Shown here piece after piece: positions 4,257 to 6,161 of a stretch of 6,161 nt of DNA (position 1 is the first letter of the stretch; every line of letters starts with the position of its first letter). The notes below the pieces were generated by a model. The model did not search any database, was not told the origin of the DNA, and saw nothing but the letters and a program-made list of their open reading frames with translations. This DNA is from Bacillota bacterium (GTDB lineage Bacteria > Bacillota > Clostridia > Lachnospirales > Lachnospiraceae). Location: NCBI GenBank assembly GCA_009177215.1, contig WFLY01000118.1:33061-39221 (forward strand). The letters run 5' to 3'. The position numbers and the translations under genes were made by a program.

Positions 4257-6161
4257 TTACCATCTTCTTGCTGCCGCTTGTAGTATTTTGTTGGGGAATT
4301 CACGGATGATTGCGTCAGTAAGTCCGTCAACATTTTGGACTTCGTGTAAATGGATTTCCCCGATGTTGATAGATGGCTGTTGCACATTATTTCTTACGGT
4401 CATTTTACCTAAACGGGAATAATCGGGAAGAGTGATGTTAGGGGTCAGGTCAACGGCTTCCAGAAGTTTCAGCCTGTCAGCAATGTTTTCCGTCTGGAAA
4501 GGGGTAAGGACAAGCTCACCTTCCTTTAGGATTGCAAGGATTTCATCTATATTAAGACCGGCTCTCTGTAAAATCTCCAAGGATTTATTGGTGGCAGGTT
4601 TACCCACAACCCCTTTTTCCAGACCGGAATGGTATTTAGGAAGACTGACTTCTAGGTTCCGGATTAGATACTCATAATGTGATATTTCATCTTGAATCTT
4701 TTGACGTGTTGTATTGTTGGGAGCTTTGCTTCTTGCTGTTTTTGCTTCAGATAGCTTTGTTTCAAGTTCTGCTATTCTTTTAAGCATATTGTTTCTTTCG
4801 GAAGTATTGTTTGTTCCTGTTACAATGCCGGCTGTGACTGCTGTGGGTATGGTGTTGGAAGTTGGCTTGTCAGCACTGTCATTTACAGGGATATCTACAT
4901 TCCCTGCGCTCCCCATATTGCCGTCAGCACCCTTCTGTGCTTCCTGTGCCGCTTTAACCTGTTCGTTGGAGGAAGCCCATGCGAGATCAACAATAGCCTG
5001 CTGGATTCTGGCATATTCGTCCTTAAAACCGTTTAGGGTTTCCAACCGTCCGTCCAGTATGTCAGCTTCCCAGTTCTGTCCTAACAGCATGGAGGCATAT
5101 TGGTCTTCAACAGACTCTTCATATGCGGCGGATATCTGTGCCCATTGTTCCTTCAGCTGCTCATAATAGCTTATTTTTTCCTCATAGGAAGTAATTAAGG
5201 AGGTATTGTCGTCAATCTGTGTCTGGATGGCAAGGTAATTGTCTTTGAACCCTTCAATGTCGCAAATCCTGTTGTTCAATATCATCTGCTCATAATCTGC
5301 GCCAAATATCTCTGCGGCAAGCTGTTCGTTTAGGATACGTTCATGCTCGTCCGGTATCTCCGCCCATTTATCCCTGTATTCCCCTAAGAGGGTTATGGAA
5401 GTTTCGAGAGCATCCTGCTCTTTTTCCAACTGGCTGATAAGTTCTTCTTTTTCCAAATCTTTCAGGGTTTCCTGTGCTTCCCGGATGGAATCCCTGTCCG
5501 TGTCATAGATGTAGCCACGGTCTGAGCCGGTATACAGCTTGTTGGTGCGCTGCTGCCGGGAGCGCTGTAATTCATACAATGCTTCTTCCTTACGCTTTAT
5601 GAGATCGTAGGCATCGGCTTCGTCATTTAAAGCGTCGATCTTGTCTTGGATGGCGTCTTTTTGTTTATTGATACGGTCGATTTCGTTTTGATAAACCCTG
5701 TCAACAACGGAAAGAACGCTGTCGTAGTCGTCCTTCTGTTTTTCCAGAAGGTCGTTTTGGGATTTGATGTTGTCTATGAGTGTGTTGATGTGGTCGATTT
5801 CCCTGTCGTAGCGTCTGGAGACTGATGAGAGCGCCTTGTCGTAGACGGAAAGCTGCTTCTCGTAAGTGGCTTTTAACCCGTCATAGTATTCCTGACCGGA
5901 GATTTTCTGTTCCCGATAGTATTGGTCAAGGATAGCTTTGCGTTTGTTGATGTAGGTCCGGTAGTCGGTGAGTCCGGCTTCAAACGCCGCATCAGCAAGA
6001 GCAAGCTCTTTGTCAAGGAAGGTTTTCCAGTCGGTCTCGGCTTTTTTTGTGGCAGAGGAAGTGGATTTGTTACCAATGCTCCCAAGATTAATTTTAGTAA
6101 CAAGCGCATTAATTTTATCAATGTCAGCCTTTGCTTTGCCAGTAACTTTATCCACATAGCC
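4257..6161 (-). CDS. Phage tail tape measure protein, C-terminal part (634 residues visible)
   Basis: The frame is open to the window edge (first visible residues GYVDKVTGK), so the start and the hydrophobic middle are missing; a GTG at 6155 is internal. Visible residues ~50-250 are a long charged coiled coil (repeated YDREIDHINTLIDNI, NEIDRINKQKDAIQDKIDAL). A 56-residue repeat follows at 261-316 and 335-390, then a Gly/Ala/Asn/Thr-rich linker (~400-455) and a second coil (~455-505). The tail end carries the H-x-G-x-x-x-G-x-V-G and EILAILKEGELVLTPFQ motifs (~510-556) and ends with INIGEIHLHEVQNVDGLTDA and IIREFPNKILQ, a C-terminus typical of Gram-positive phage tape measures. The protein fills the tail tube, sets its length and is ejected with DNA. 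It stops with TAA at 4259-4257, ahead of the non-coding gap. Confidence 0.9.
   Translation of the reverse strand, partial: GYVDKVTGKAKADIDKINALVTKINLGSIGNKSTSSATKKAETDWKTFLDKELALADAAFEAGLTDYRTYINKRKAILDQYYREQKISGQEYYDGLKATYEKQLSVYDKALSSVSRRYDREIDHINTLIDNIKSQNDLLEKQKDDYDSVLSVVDRVYQNEIDRINKQKDAIQDKIDALNDEADAYDLIKRKEEALYELQRSRQQRTNKLYTGSDRGYIYDTDRDSIREAQETLKDLEKEELISQLEKEQDALETSITLLGEYRDKWAEIPDEHERILNEQLAAEIFGADYEQMILNNRICDIEGFKDNYLAIQTQIDDNTSLITSYEEKISYYEQLKEQWAQISAAYEESVEDQYASMLLGQNWEADILDGRLETLNGFKDEYARIQQAIVDLAWASSNEQVKAAQEAQKGADGNMGSAGNVDIPVNDSADKPTSNTIPTAVTAGIVTGTNNTSERNNMLKRIAELETKLSEAKTARSKAPNNTTRQKIQDEISHYEYLIRNLEVSLPKYHSGLEKGVVGKPATNKSLEILQRAGLNIDEILAILKEGELVLTPFQTENIADRLKLLEAVDLTPNITLPDYSRLGKMTVRNNVQQPSINIGEIHLHEVQNVDGLTDAIIREFPNKILQAAARRW
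4992..5159 (-). repeat. Protein-level internal repeat 2 in tape measure
   Basis: Visible residues 335-390 align with residues 261-316 without gaps, sharing 19 of 56 residues, with the core W-A-x-I ... G-F-K-D-x-Y-x-x-I-Q. Nucleotide identity is low, so the duplication is old. Confidence 0.65.
5214..5381 (-). repeat. Protein-level internal repeat 1 in tape measure
   Basis: Visible residues 261-316, the upstream copy of the 56-residue unit, are separated from copy 2 by 18 residues, giving a 74-residue period. Such periodic units in tape measures are thought to follow tail-tube rings, but two copies are too few to claim that here. Confidence 0.65.

Noticed and set aside
4714..5166. 150-codon plus-strand frame opposite the tape measure
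   Set aside because: It is antisense to a well-supported coiled-coil gene. Its Ser/Ala/Leu-rich translation is what an antisense frame of such a gene gives, and it has no supporting signals.
6153..6155. GTG at 6155 as the start of the tape measure gene
   Set aside because: The frame remains open to the window edge, no ribosome binding site can be seen, and tape measures are normally longer, with a hydrophobic region that is missing here.

Overview
The window looks like part of the tail module of a tailed phage or prophage infecting a low-to-mid-GC Firmicute, most likely a gut Clostridia/Lachnospiraceae-type host. The grounds are strong AGGAGG-type ribosome binding sites, compact co-directional genes, a tape-measure C-terminus, a modular tail fibre and a fibronectin-type III (FnIII) tail protein. 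All genes are on the minus strand, so they are transcribed from position 6161 down to 1. The host and phage type are inference; no integrase, portal or host gene is visible.

In transcription order the layout is: (1) 6161-4257, the C-terminal ~634 residues of a tape measure protein, with its start outside the window; (2) 4256-3973, a 284-bp non-coding gap holding a sharply bounded 99-bp imperfect inverted repeat (4117-4215) that looks like a MITE or IS remnant, plus a weak promoter candidate; (3) 3972-3700, a 90-aa small tail protein of unknown function; (4) 3684-1627, a 685-aa modular tail fibre; (5) 1613-1224, a 129-aa unrecognised small structural protein, starting later than the longest open frame; (6) 1139-42, an FnIII-like tail protein whose codon 19 is an in-frame amber stop; (7) 27-1, the first nine codons of another gene, possibly a distal-tail-like protein.

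The tape measure sets tail length. The downstream genes probably build the baseplate and the host-recognition fibres. At both junctions around the fibre gene the stop codon overlaps the next gene's Shine-Dalgarno (TAAGGAGG), which fits coupled translation. The fibre gene changes from GC-rich in its shaft to AT-rich near its C-terminus, as expected of recombining receptor-binding modules.

The two most notable observations are the amber codon near the 5' end of the FnIII gene, with an obvious start and matching protein sequence upstream of it, and the MITE-like element between the tape measure and fibre genes. I found no clear evidence of a wholly new defence or mobile system, CRISPR array, tRNA, or diversity-generating retroelement here.
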